DNA from: Anisus vortex
Lineage: Eukaryota; Mollusca; Gastropoda; Planorbidae
Direction: 5' to 3'
DNA: 64,000 nt
NCBI GenBank assembly: GCA_949126835.1
Contig: CASBPS010000031.1
Coordinates: 1-64,000 of the forward strand
Positions 41,601-55,534 of this stretch are shown here, one piece after another. The notes under the pieces are model-generated. The model ran no database searches and was not told the origin of the DNA. It was given only the letters and a program-made list of their open reading frames with translations. Position 1 is the stretch's first letter, and the number at the start of each line of letters is the position of its first letter. The position numbers were made by a program, and so were the translations under genes.

Positions 41601-44580
41601 TATAGTTGTATACTTTTAAATATAGTTTGAATATAGTCGAAATATAGTTTAAATATAGTTAAATATGGTTAAATATAGTCGAAATATAGTTTGAATATAG
41701 TTAAATATAGTTGACATATAGTTTGTATAAAGTGGAAATATTGTTTGAAAATAGTTTGAATATAGTTATATAGTTTTGAATATAGTTTGAATATATTTGA
41801 AATATAGTTTGAATATAGTCTAAATATAGTTTGAATATAGTTTGAATATAGTCTAAATATAGTTTGAAAATAGTTAAATATAGTTACAATAAGTTAAAGT
41901 TTGAATTCAGTCGAAATATAGTTTGAAGATAGTTAAATATAGTTAAAATATTCTTTGAGTATAGTTAAATATAGTTGAAAAATATTTTGAATATAGTCGA
42001 AATATAGTTAGAATATTGTTAAATATAGTTAAAATATAGTTAGAATATAGTTAATATAGTTGGAATATAGTTTGAAAATAGTTAAATATAGTTGACATAA
42101 TATAGTTTATATATAGTTGAAATATTGTTTGGATATAGTTTGAATATAGTTATATAGTTTTGAATAAAGTTTGAATATAGTTGAAATATAGTTTGAATAT
42201 AGTTAAATATAGTTGAAATATGGTTTGTATATAGTTAAACTATTGTTTGAATATAGTTTAAATATAGTTGTATACTTTTAAACATAGTTTGAATATAGTT
42301 GTAATATAGTTTGAATATAGTTAAATATAGTTAAAATATAGTTAGAAAAAAGTTAATATAGTTGAAATATAGTTTGAATATAGTTAAATATAGTCGAAAT
42401 ATAATTTGAATATAGTTAAATATAGTTGACATATAGTTTTAAATAGTTAAAATATTGTTTGAATATAGTTTGAATATAGTTATATAGTTTGAATATAGTT
42501 AAATCTAGTTAAAATATAGTTTGAATATAGTTAAATATAGTTGAAATATAGTTTTTATATAGTTGAAATATGGTTTGAATATAGTTTGATAATAGTTCTA
42601 TACTTTTAAATATAGTTTGAATATAGTCGAAATATAGTTTAAATATAGTTAAATATAGTTAAAATATAGTTAGAAAAAAGTTAAATATAGTCGAAATATA
42701 GTTAAATATAGTTAAATATAGTCGAAATATAGTTTGATAATAGTTAAATATAGTTGACATATAGTTTGTATATAGTTTAAATATTGTTTGAATATAGTTT
42801 GAATATAGTTTTATAGTTTTGAATATAGCTTGAATATAGTTTAAATATAGTTTGAATATAGTTAAATTAAGTTAAATATAGTCGAAATATAGTTTGAATA
42901 TAGTTAAATCTAGTTGAAATATAGTTTGAATATAGTTAAATATAGTTAAAATATAGTTTGTATATAGTTGAAAAATTGTTTGAATATAAATTGAATATAG
43001 TTATATAGTTTTAAATATAGTTTGAATATAGTTGAAATATAGTTTGAATATAGTCTAAATATAGTTTGAATATAGTTTGAATATAGTCTAAATATAGTTT
43101 CAAAATAGTTAAATATAGTTACAATAATTTAAAGTTTGATTCAGTCGAAATATAGTTTGAAGATAGTTAAATATAGTTAAAATATTCTTTGAATATAGTT
43201 AAATATAGTTGAAAAATATTTTGAATATAGTCGAAATATAGTTAGAATATAGTTAAATATAGTTAAAATATAGTTAGAATATAGTTAATATAGTTGGAAT
43301 ATAGTTTGAAAATAGTTAAATATAGTTGACATAATATAGTTTGTATATAGTTGAAATATTGTTTGGATATAGTTTGAATATAGTTATATAGTTTTGAATA
43401 AATTTGAATATAGTTGAAATATAGTTTGAATATAGTTAAATATAGTTGAAATATGGTTTGAATATAGTTAAACTATTGTTTGAATATAGTTTAAATATAG
43501 TTGTATACTTTTAAATATAGTTTGAATATAGTCGATATATAGTTCGAATATAGATAAATATAGTTACAATATAGTTAGAAAAAAGTTAATATAGTTGAAA
43601 TATAGTTTGAATATAGTTAAATATAGTTAAATATATTCGAAATGTGGTTTGAATATAGTTAAATATAGATGAAATATAGTTTGAATTTAGTTAAATATAG
43701 TTAAAATATAGTTTAAATATAGTTAAATATTGTTGAAATATAGTTAATATATAGTCGATATATAGTTTGAATATAGTTTGAATATAGTCTTAATATAGTT
43801 TGAATATAGTTAAATATTGCTCATATGCTCCATACATAGTTAAATATAGTTGAAATTTAATTTGAATATAGTCGAAATATAGTTTCAGTATAGTTAAATT
43901 TAGTTGAAATATAGTTTGCATTTAGTTAAAATATAGTTTGAATATAGTTTGAATATAAATATATAGTTTTGAATAAAGTTTGAATATAGTTGAAATATAG
44001 TTTGAATATAGTTTAATTTTGTTGAATATAGTGTGTATATAGTTGAAATATTGTTTGAATACAGCTTGAATATAGTTGTATAGTTTTTAATATAGTTTGA
44101 ATATAGTTGAAATATAGATTGAGTATGGTTTGAATATAGTTAAAATATAGTTTGAATATAGTTAAATATAGTTAAAATATAGTTTGAATATAGTTAAACA
44201 TAGTTGAAATATAGTTTGAATATAGTCGAAATATAGTTTGAGTATAGTTAAATATAGTTGAAATATAATTTGTATTTTGTTGAAATATTGTTTGAATATA
44301 GTTTAAATATAGTTATATAGTTTTAAATATAGTTTGAATATAGTTTAAATATAGTTTGAATATAGTTAAATAAAGTTAAATAAAGTCGAAATATAGTTTG
44401 AATATAGTTAAATCTAGTTGAAATATAGTTTGAATATAGTTAAATATAAATGAAATAAAGTTTCAATATAGTTTGAATATAGTTAAATATTCCTCATATG
44501 CTCCAGACATAGTTAAATATAGTTAAAATATAGTTTGAATATAGTCGAAATATAGTTTGAGAATAGTTAAATATAGTTTG
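35630..44580 (-). repeat. Right-arm higher-order repeat, copy A (~8.95 kb)
   Basis: Landmarks here recur further right at offsets of 8,950 bp (35641 and 44591), 8,970 bp (38791 and 47761), 8,408 bp (41533 and 49941) and 7,174 bp (44441 and 51615). The stepwise drop means copy B has lost about 560 and then about 1,230 bp relative to this copy. Junction with copy B near 44580. Confidence 0.78.
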
Positions 44581-47500
44581 TATATAGTTAAATCTAGTTG
44601 AAATATAGTTTGAATATAGTTAAATATAGTTGAAATATAGTTTGTATATAGTTGAAATATAGTTAAAATATAGTTTGAATACAGTAAATTTTAGTTGAAA
44701 TATAGCTTGAATATAGTTAAATATAGTTAAATATAGTCGAAATATAGTTTGAATATAGTTAAATATAGTTGACATATAGTTTGTATATAGTTGAAATATT
44801 GTTTGAATATAGTTTGAATAAAGTTATATAGTTTTGAATATAGTTTGAATATAGTTATATAGTTTTGAATATAGTTTGAATATAGTTGAAATATAGTTTG
44901 AATATAGTTAAATAAAGTTAAATATAGTTGAAATATAGTTTGAATATAGTTAAATCTAGTTGAAATATAGTTTGAATATAGTTAAATATAGTTGAAATAT
45001 AGTTTGTATATAGTTGAAATATTGTTTGAATATAGTTTGAATATAGTTGTATACTTTTAAACATAGTTTGAATATAGTCGAAATATAGTTTGAATGTAGT
45101 TAAATATAGTTAAAATATAGTTAGAAAAAAGTTAATATAGTTGAAATATAGTTTGAATATAGTTAAATATAGTCGAAATATAATTTGAATATAGTTAAAT
45201 ATAGTTGACATATAGTTTTAAATAGTTGAAATATTGTTTGAATATAGTTTTATTATAGTTATATAGTTTGAATATAGTTAAATCTAGTTAAAATATAGTT
45301 TGAATATAGTTAAATATAGTTGAAATATAGTTTTTATATAGTTAAATATAGTTAAAATATAGTTAGAATAAAGTTATATATAGTCGAAATATAGTTAAAT
45401 ATAGTTAAATATAGTCGAAATATAATTTGATAATAGTTAAATAGAGTTGACATATAGTTTGTATATAGTTTAAATATTGTTTGAATATAGTTTGAATATA
45501 GTTTTATAGTTTTGAATATAGCTTGAATATAGTTTAAATATAGTTTGAATATAGTTAAATAAAGTTAAATATAGTCGAAATATAGTTTGAATATAGTTAA
45601 ATCTAGTTGAAATATAGTTTGAATATAGTTAAATATAGTTAAAATATAGTTTGTATATAGTTGAAAAATTGTTTGAATATAAATTGAATATAGTTGTATA
45701 CCTTTAAATATAGTTTGAATATAGTCGAAATATAGTTTAAATTTAGTTAAATATAGTTAAATATAGTCGAAATATAGTTTGAATATAGTTAAATATAGCT
45801 GACATATAGTTTGTTTAAAGTGGAAATATTGTTTGAATATAGTTTGAATATAGTTATATAGTTTTGAATATAGTTTGAATATAGTTGAAATATAGTTTGA
45901 ATATAGTCTAAATATAGTTTGAATATAGTTTGAATATAGTCGAAATATAGTTTAAATATAGTTAAATATAGTTGACATATAGTTTGTATATAGTTGAAAT
46001 ATTGTTTGAATATAGTTTGAAATATTTATATAGTTTTGAATATAGTTTGAATATAGTTGAAATATAGTTTGAATATAGTTAAATAAACTTAAATTTAGTC
46101 GAAATATAGTTTGTATATAGTTAAATCTAGTTGAAATATAGTTTGAATATAGTTAAATATAGTTAAAATATAGTTTGTATATAGTTGAAATATAGTTAAA
46201 ATATAGTTTGAATACAGTAAAATTTATTTGAAATATAGCTTGAATATAGTTAAATATAGTTAAATATAGTCGAAATATAGTTTGAATATAGTTAAATATA
46301 GTTGACAAATAGTTTGTATATAGTTGAAATATTGTTTGAATATAGTTTGAATAAAGTTATATAGTTTTGAATATAGTTTGAATATAGTTATATAGTTTTG
46401 AATATAGTTTGAATATAGTTTAAATATAGTTTGAATATTGTTAAATAAAGTTAAATATAGTTGAAATATAGTTTGAATATAGTTAAATCTAGTTGAAATA
46501 TAGTTTGAATATAGTTAAATATAGTTGAAATATAGTTTGTATATAGATGAAATATTGTTTGAATATAGTTTGAATATAGTTGTATACTTTTAAACATAGT
46601 TTGAATATAGTCGAAATATAGTTTGAATATAGTTAAATATAGTTAAAATATAGTTAGAAAAAAGTTAATATAGTTGAAATATAGTTTGAATATAGTTAAA
46701 TATAGTCGAATTATAATTTGAATATAGTTAAATATAGTTGACATATAGTTTTAAATAGTTGAAATATTGTTTGAATATAGTTTGAATATAGTTATATAGT
46801 TTGAATATAGTTAAATCTAGTTAAAATATAGTTTGAATATAGTTAAATATAGTTGAAATATATTTTTTATATAGTTGAAATATGGTTTGAATATAGTTTG
46901 AATATAGTTCTATACTTTTAAATATAGTTTGAATATAGTCGAAATATAGTTTAAATATAGTTAAATATAGTTAAAATATAGTTAGAATAAAGTTATATAT
47001 AGTCGAAATATAGTAAAATATAGTTAAATATAGTCGAAATATAGTTTGATAATAGTTAAATAGAGTTGACATATAGTTTGTATATAGTTTAAAAATAGTT
47101 TGAAAATAGTTAAATATAGTTACAATAATTTAAAGTTTGAATTCAGTCGAAATATAGTTTGAAGATAGTTAAATATAGTTAAAATATTCTTTGAATATAG
47201 TTAAATATAGTTGAAAAATATTTTGAATATAGTCGAAATATAGTTAGAATATAGATAAATATAGTTAAAATATAGTTAGAATATAGTTAATATAGTTGGA
47301 ATATAGTTTGAAAATAGTTAAATAAAGTTAAATATAGTCGAAATTTTAATTAAATATAGTTAAATCTAGTTGAAATATAGTTTGAATATAGTTAAATATA
47401 GTTTAAATATAGTTTTTATATAGTTGAAATATTGTTTGAATATAGTTTGAATATAGTTCTATACTTTTAATTATAATTTGAATTTAGTCAAAATATAGTT

Positions 47501-50500
47501 TGAATATAGTTAAATATAGTTAAAATATAGTTATAATAAAGTTAATATAGTTGAAATATAGTTAAATATAGTCGAAATATAGTTTGAATATAGTTAAATG
47601 AAGTTAAAATATAGTTAAATATAGTTAAAATATAGTTAGAATAAAGTTATATATAGTCGAAATATAGTTAAATATAGTTAAATATAGTCGAAATATAGTT
47701 TAAATATAGTTAATTATAGTTAAATATAGTCGAAATAAAGTTTGAATATAGTTAAATATAGTTGACATATAGTTGGTATAAAGTGGAAATATTGTTTGAA
47801 TATAGTTTGAATATAGTTATATAGTTTTGAATATAGTTTGAATATAGTTGAAATATAGTTTAAATATAGTCTAAATATAGTTTGAATATAGTTTGAATAT
47901 AGTCTAAATATAGTTTGAAAATAGTTAAATATAGTTACAATAATTTAAAGTTTGAATTCAGTCGAAATATATTTTGAAGATAGTTAACGATAGTTAAAAT
48001 ATTCTTTGAATATAGTTAAATATAGTTGAAAAATATTTTGAATATAGTCGAAATATAGTTAGAATATAGTTAAATATAGTTAAAATATAGTTAGAATATA
48101 GTTAATATAGTTGGAATATAGTTTGAAAATAGTTAAATAAAGTTAAATATAGTCGAAATTTTGTTTAAATATAGTTAAATCTAGTTGAAATATAGTTTGA
48201 ATATAGTTAAATATAGTTTAAATATAGTTTTATACTTTTAATTATAATTTGAATATAGTCGAAATATAGTTTGAATATAGTTAAATATAGTTAAAATATA
48301 GTTAAAAAAAGTTAATATAGTAGAAATATAGTTTGAATATTGTTAAATATAGTTAAATATAGTCGAAATATAGTTTGTATATAGTTAAATATAGTTGACA
48401 TATAGTTTGTATATAGTTGAAATATTGTTTGAATATAGTTTGAATATAGTTATATAGTTTTGAATATAGTTTGAATATAATTGAAATATAGTTTGAATAT
48501 AGTTAAATAAACTTAAATATAGTCGAAATATAGTTTGTATATAGTTAAATCTAGTTGAAATATAGTTTGAATATAGTTAAATATTGTTGAAATATAGTTT
48601 GTATATAGTTGAAATATAGTTAAAATATAGTTTAAATAAAGTAAATTTTAGTTGAAATATAGCTTGAATATAGTTAAATATAGTTAAATATAGTCGAAAT
48701 ATAGTTTGAATATAGTTGAATATAGTTGACATATAGTTTGTATATAGTTGAAATATTGTTTGAATATAGTTTGAATAAAGTTATATAGTTTTGAATATAG
48801 TTTGAATATAGTTAAATAAAGTTTATATAGTCGAAATATAGTTTGAATATAGTTAAATCTAGTTGAAATATAGTTTGAATATAGTTGAATATATTTGAAA
48901 TATAGTTTGTATATAGTTGAAATATTGTTTGAATAGAGTTTGAATATAGTTGTATACTTTAAAATATAGTTTGTATATAGTTGAAATATTGTTTGAATAT
49001 AGTTTGAATATAGTTATATAGTTTTAAATATAGTTTGAATATAGTTGAAATATAGTTTGAATATAGTTAAATAAACTTAAATATAGTCGAAATATAGTTT
49101 GTATATAGTTAAATCTAGTTGAAATATAGTTTGAATAAAATTAAATATAGTTGAAATATAGTTTGTATATAGTTGAAATATAGTTAAAATATAGTTTGAA
49201 TACAGTAAATTTTAGTTGAAATATAGCTTGAATATAGTTAAATATATTTAAATATAGTCGAAATATAGTTTGAATATAGTTAAATATAGTTGACATATAG
49301 TTTGTATATAGTTGAAATATTGTTTGAATATAGTTTGAATAAAGTTATATAGTTTTGAATATAGTTTGAATATAGTCGAAATATAGTTTGAATATAGTTA
49401 AATATAGTTAAAATATAGTTAGAAAAAAGTTAATATAGTTGAAATATAGTTTGAATATAGTTAAATATAGTCGAAATATAATTTGAATATAGTTAAATAT
49501 AGTTGACATATAGTTTTAAATAGTTGAAATATTGTTTGAATATAGTTTGGATATAGTTATATAGTTTGAATATAGTTAAATCTAGTTAAAATATAGTTTG
49601 AATATAGTTAAATATAGTTGAAATATAGTTTTTATATAGTTGAAATATGGTTTGAATATAGTTTGAATATAGTTCTATACTTTTAAATATAGTTTGAATA
49701 TAGTCGAAATATGTTTAAATATAGTTAAATATAGTTTAAATATAGTTAGAATAAAGTTATATATAGTCGAAATATAGTTTGATAATAGTTAAATAGAGTT
49801 AACATATAGTTTGTATATAGTTTAAATATTGTTTGAATATTGTTTGAATATAGTTTTATAGTTTTGAATATAGCTTGAATATAGTTTAAATATAGTTTGA
49901 ATATAGTTAAATAAAGTTAAATCTAGTTGAAATATAGTTTGAACATAGTTAAATATAGTTAAAATATAGTTTATATATAGTTGAAAAATTGTTTGAATAT
50001 AAATTGAATATAGTTGTATACTTTTAAATATAGTTTGAATATAGTCGAAATATAGTTTAAATATAGTTAAATATGGTTAAATATAGTCGAAATATAGTTT
50101 GAATATAGTTAAATATAGTTGACATATAGTTTGTATAAAGTGGAAATATTGTTTGAAAATAGTTTGAATATAGTTATATAGTTTTGAATATAGTTTGAAT
50201 ATATTTGAAATATAGTTTGAATATAGTCTAAATATAGTTTGAATATAGTTTGAATATAGTCTAAATATAGTTTGAAAATAGTTAAATATAGTTACAATAA
50301 GTTAAAGTTTGAATTCAGTCGAAATATAGTTTGAAGATAGTTAAATATAGTTAAAATATTCTTTGAATATAGTTAAATATAGTTGAAAAATATTTTGAAT
50401 ATAGTCGAAATATAGTTAGAATATAGTTAAATATAGTTAAAATATAGTTAGAATATAGTTAATATAGTTGGAATATAGTTTGAAAATAGTTAAATATAGT

Positions 50501-51737
50501 TGACATAATATAGTTTGTATATAGTTGAAATATTGTTTGGATATAGTTTGAATATAGTTATATAGTTTTGAATAAATTTGAATATAGTTGAAATATAGTT
50601 TGAATATAGTTAAATATAGTTGAAATATGGTTTGTATATAGTTAAACTATTGTTTGAATATAGTTTAAATATAGTTGTATACTTTTAAATATAGTTTGAA
50701 TATAGTCGATATATAGTTCGAATATAGATAAATATAGTTACAATATAGTTAGAAAAAAGTTAATATAGTTGAAATATAGTTTGAATATAGTTAAATATAG
50801 TTAAATATATTCGAAATGTGGTTTGAATATAGTTAAATATAGTTGAAATATAGTTTGAATTTAGTTAAATATAGTTAAAATATAGTTTAAATATAGTTAA
50901 ATATTGTTGAAATATAGTTAATATATAGTCGATATATAGTTTGAATATAGTTTGAATATAGTCTTAATATAGTTTGAATATAGTTAAATATTGCTCATAT
51001 GCTCCATACATAGTTAAATATAGTTGAAATTTAATTTGAATATAGTCGAAATATAGTTTCAGTATAGTTAAATTTAGTTGAAATATAGTTTGCATTTAGT
51101 TAAAATATTGTTTGAATATAGTTTGAATATAAATATATAGTTTTGAATAAAGTTTGAATATAGTTGAAATATAGTTTGAATATAGTTTAATTTTGTTGAA
51201 TATAGTGTGTATATAGTTGAAATATTGTTTGAATACAGCTTGAATATAGTTGTATAGTTTTTAATATAGTTTGAATATAGTTGAAATATAGATTGAGTAT
51301 GGTTTGAATATAGTTAAAATATAGTTTGAATATAGTTAAATATAGTTAAAATATAGTTTGAATATAGTTAAACATAGTTGAAATATAGTTTGAATATAGT
51401 CGAAATATAGTTTGAGTATAGTTAAATATAGTTGAAATATAATTTGTATTTTGTTGAAATATTGTTTGAATATAGTTTAAATATAGTTATATAGTTTTAA
51501 ATATAGTTTGAATATAGTTTAAATATAGTTTGAATATAGTTAAATAAAGTTAAATAAAGTCGAAATATAGTTTGAATATAGTTAAATCTAGTTGAAATAT
51601 AGTTTGAATATAGTTAAATATAAATGAAATAAAGTTTCAATATAGTTTGAATATAGTTAAATATTCCTCATATGCTCCAGACATAGTTAAATATAGTTAA
51701 AATATAGTTTGAATATAGTCGAAATATAGTTTGAGAA
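44581..51737 (-). repeat. Right-arm higher-order repeat, copy B (~7.16 kb)
   Basis: Second tandem copy of 35630-44580 with two internal deletions. It leads directly into the segment mirrored next to the left Helitron. Ends are approximate. Confidence 0.75.
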
Positions 51738-53698
51738 TAGTTAAATATAGTTTGAATATAGCTAAATATAGATGAAATAGAGTTTAAATATAGTTTGAAT
51801 AAAGTCTAAATATAGTTTGAATATAGTTAAATATTGTTAAAATATTTTATAGTTTTAATATTGTCGAAATATAGTTTGAATATAGTTAAATATAGTTAAA
51901 ATATAGTTTGAATATAGTTAAATATAGATGAAATATAGTTTGAATATAGTCGAAATATAGATTGAATATAGTTAATTATAGTTAAAATTTAGATTGAATA
52001 TAGTTAAATATATTTGAAATATAGTTTGAATATAGTCTAAATATAGTTTGAATATAGTTTGAATATAGTCTAAATATAGTTTGAAAATAGTTAAATATAG
52101 TTAAATTAATTTACAGTTTGAATATAGTCGAAATATAGTTTGAATATAGTTAAATATATTAAAAAATTGTTTGAATATAGTTAAATAAAGTTGAAATATA
52201 TTTCGAATATAGTCGAAATATAGTTTGAATATAGTTAAATATAGTTGACATAATATAGTTTGTATATAGTTGAAATATTGTTTGGATATAGTTTGAATAT
52301 AGTTATATAGTTTTGAATAAAGTTTGAATATAGTTGAAATATAGTTTGAATATAGTTAAATAAAGTTAAATATAGTCGAAATATAGTTTGAATATAGTTA
52401 AATCTAGTAAAAAATATAGTTTGAATATACTTAAATAAAGTTAAATATAGTCGAAATATAGTTTGAATATAGTTAAATCTAGTAAAAAATATAGTTTGAA
52501 TATAGTTAAATATAGTTGAAATATAGTTTGTATATAATTGAAATATTGTTTGAATATAGTTTAAATATAGTTGTATACTTTTAAATATAGTTTGAATATA
52601 GTCGATATATAGTTTGAATATAGTTACATATAGTTAAAATATAGTTAGAATAACGTTAATATAGTTGAAATATAGTTTGAATATCGTTAAATATAGTTAA
52701 ATATAGTCGAAATATACTTTGAATATAGTTAAATATAGTTGAAATATAGATTGATTATAGTCGAAATATAGTTTGAATATAGTTAAATATAGTTGAAAAA
52801 TAATTTGAATATAGTCTAAATATAGTTTGAATATAGTTTGAATATAGTCTAAATATAGTTTGAAAATAGTTAAATATAGTTTAAATAATTTAAAGTTTGA
52901 ATATAGTCGAAATATAGTTTGAATATAGTTAAATATAGTTGAAATATATATTTTCAATATAGTCGAAATATAGTTTGAATATAGTTAAATATAGTTAAAA
53001 TATAGTTAGAATAAAGTTAATATAGTTGGAATATAGTTTGAATATAGTTAAATATAGTTAAATATAGTCGAAATATTGTTTGAATATAGTTAAATATAGT
53101 TGACATAATATAGTTTGTATATAGTTGAAATATTGTTTGAATATAGTTTGAATATAGTTATATAGTTTTGAATATAGTTTTAATATGGTTGAAATGTAGT
53201 TTGAATATAGTTAAATTAAGTTAAATATAGTAAAAATATAGTTTGAATATAGTTAAATCTAGTTGAAATATAGTTTGATTATAGTTAAATATAGTTTAAA
53301 TATAGTTTTTATATATTTGAAATATGGTTTGAATATAGATTGAATATAGTTCTATACTTTTAAATATAGTTTGAATATAGTCGAAATAAAGTTTGAATAT
53401 CTATATATATAAAAAGACTGTGTCAAGCCCCCCGAGGATCCTCATTGGTCAATTTGAAAACACGTGTGTCACTGACCTATCTAGGCCTATATAGTGTCTA
53501 ATAATAGTCCTTAATAATATTCGTCAAAATGTATATAATATAATGATTACAAAATATTCATTTTTTAATTTATTTTGCTCAATAATATCGGACAATAAAT
53601 TAATATTGTTTTTAAAGTTTTGTTTTAAATAACTTTGTAAATTAAATGCATTCAATTCAGTTTGGCTTGATATTTACTATTATCTGGCAAGTCATTAT

Positions 53699-53933
53699 CC
53701 GGCTGGCCTAGCGGTTAGCTCACCAGACTGTCAACCAAAAAACCACTTGACACGTCAGATCCCTGTCGCCCTACAGGAGTTTTGGGACTAGATGACGTTA
53801 ATATTGAGTTGTTATCACATGCGCTTAACCGGCAGCAGTGAAACCTCTCACAGATTTATAGTCTTCTAGAGCGCACTGAGCATGCTAAAATAGCATGGAT
53901 AGAAGCGCTATATAAATTACCATTACCATTACC
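53699..53933 (+). mobile_element. tRNA-derived SINE nested in right Helitron, B box lost
   Basis: Same SINE and same insertion position as 3714-3966. The A box TGGCCTAGCGG is kept at 53704-53714, but between GACACGTC and GATCCCTG a 25-base block containing the whole B box has been replaced by a single A. The body and ATTACC tail (to about 53933) are kept. It should therefore be a poor Pol III template. Confidence 0.85.
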
Positions 53934-54559
53934 AAATCATGCCAATTTCCGGGCACTTTATTTAAGCTTCGTCTCATTGTAGAGCACGTTGAGCAATGTT
54001 GACCAACTTTTAATACCTTTCAGTAAGTAAAAAAATTATTATTATTATATTTTACATATTAATATTAACTTTGTTTTAATTGTTTTCCTCGGCGTCTACC
54101 AGTACGACCACAGTACATTTTTAATTCAAAGTATAGTGATATAGTGGTAGGATAGTGATATACCGGTATCGAAAATAGATAACTTTAGATATCTTAGAGT
54201 CTTAGAAATTGAATGTAGGCCTAATTAATCTGGGCTATTATATAAAGGCAGGCCTAGTCAATCTTATATTTATATAATTGGGCAGGCCAATTCATTATTA
54301 TCTCATTTATGGGCTAATAACATTCACTTACTTATAGCAAGTTATAATTATAGCTTATAGACTTATAGCCTAAAAAATTATTACAGGCCTATGCCTACGC
54401 TATATTTGCCTATCATTCTATCATCAATGTGAATATGGGCTCTTTTATTGGGCAGGCGGCCAGCAGGCCTATTCTATACATTTAGTGGAATTTAGTCTTT
54501 AGTGGCTTGCTTTATAATTGACTATGTTTTATTTTTCTTTTTAGTTGATTTTACGTGTT

Positions 54560-55440
54560 AATATCAAAAATTTTTTTTCACACAGTCTCACAGTACATAT
54601 TTTTGTAGGCCTATTCATTATTATTTCACTTTTTTTCCCTTTACTTCCAGATATTAGGTGCCAACTTTATACCACTGCTATTTCTTTCAATTTGATTTGG
54701 CTAATACCTCTCCGTAAGTAAAAAAAAAATATATATTTTACACTTTATTTTATATCTTCTTTTGAATGGTTTTGGCTACATTCCCTCGGCGTACATTTTT
54801 TAGTATTATTATCTCACTTTTTTCCCTTTACTAACCTTTACTTCCAGGTTAGTTAGGGTAGGTCTATACTATTTGAACTTATAATTGTTTTATTTTTATT
54901 TGATTTTACGTTTCATTTTAATTGTTTTCACTTTTTTTTCTTCGGCGGCTACGACCACAGTAGGCCTACATTATTTTGTTTTCATTATTATCTAATTTTT
55001 TCCTTTACTTCCAGGTTTTAGTGTCAACTTTATACCTTCACTGCTGCTATTTCTTTCAATTTTATTTGGCTAATACCTCTCAGTAAGTAAAAAAAAAAAT
55101 ATATATATTTTTACACTTTATTAATATCTTCTTTTGAATGGTTTTGACTAAATTTCCTCGGCGTACATTTTTTTAGTATTCATTATTATTGCACTTTTAG
55201 TGCCAACTTTATACCCTCACCACTGCTGTTTCTTTTAATTTTATTTGGCGAATACTAATACCACTCTGTAAGTAAAAAAATATATATGTTTTACATTTTA
55301 TTAGTATCTTCTTTTGAGTGAGTGGTTTTGACTGAATTTCCTCGGCTTCTACAACCACAGTACATTTTTTAGTATTCATTATTATCACATTTTTTTCCTT
55401 TACTTCCAGGTTAGTTAGGACTGGTCTGTACTATTTCAAC
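54560..55440 (+). repeat. Tandem ~185-bp units with splice-site-like borders (right copy)
   Basis: GTAAGT occurs at 54714, 55083 and 55268, and TTTACTTCCAG or related acceptor-like ends at 54650, 54847, 55014, about 55200 and 55409, giving a step of about 170-210 bp. Between an acceptor-like end and the next GTAAGT lie 63-68 bases (for example 54651-54713 and 55015-55082), like a small exon that has been tandemly copied together with its intron. The array lies just upstream of the RepHel start. Splicing is inferred only from consensus matches. Confidence 0.65.
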
Positions 55441-55534
55441 TGATAATTTTTCAAATTGTTAATTTTTTAAACTATATATGGTTATACATTTATTCTTAAA
55501 ATGATTGTTATAATTTTTTATTTATTTCATTAGA

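Larger units (their letters stand above)
30156..53399 (-). repeat. AT-rich minisatellite, right arm
   Basis: Reverse complement of the left-arm satellite: units such as TTTGAATATAG, TTGAAATATAG and TTAAATATAG, with almost no C on the plus strand. Between about 31.9 and 34.4 kb a variant with TACTTTAAAA recurs at 31981, 32936 and 34289 (irregular period near 1 kb). Islands with CATATGCTCC occur at about 43825, 44497, 50997 and 51670. The last 1.7 kb mirrors the start of the left arm. It contains no LINE and no gene. Confidence 0.97.

Noticed and set aside
52697..52957. 86-codon minus-strand open frame in the right arm
   Set aside because: Same satellite translation on the opposite strand.
4266..53399. 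A CRISPR array or telomere repeat
   Set aside because: There are no constant repeats separated by unique spacers, and the units do not match telomeric motifs; it is a minisatellite with mixed unit variants.
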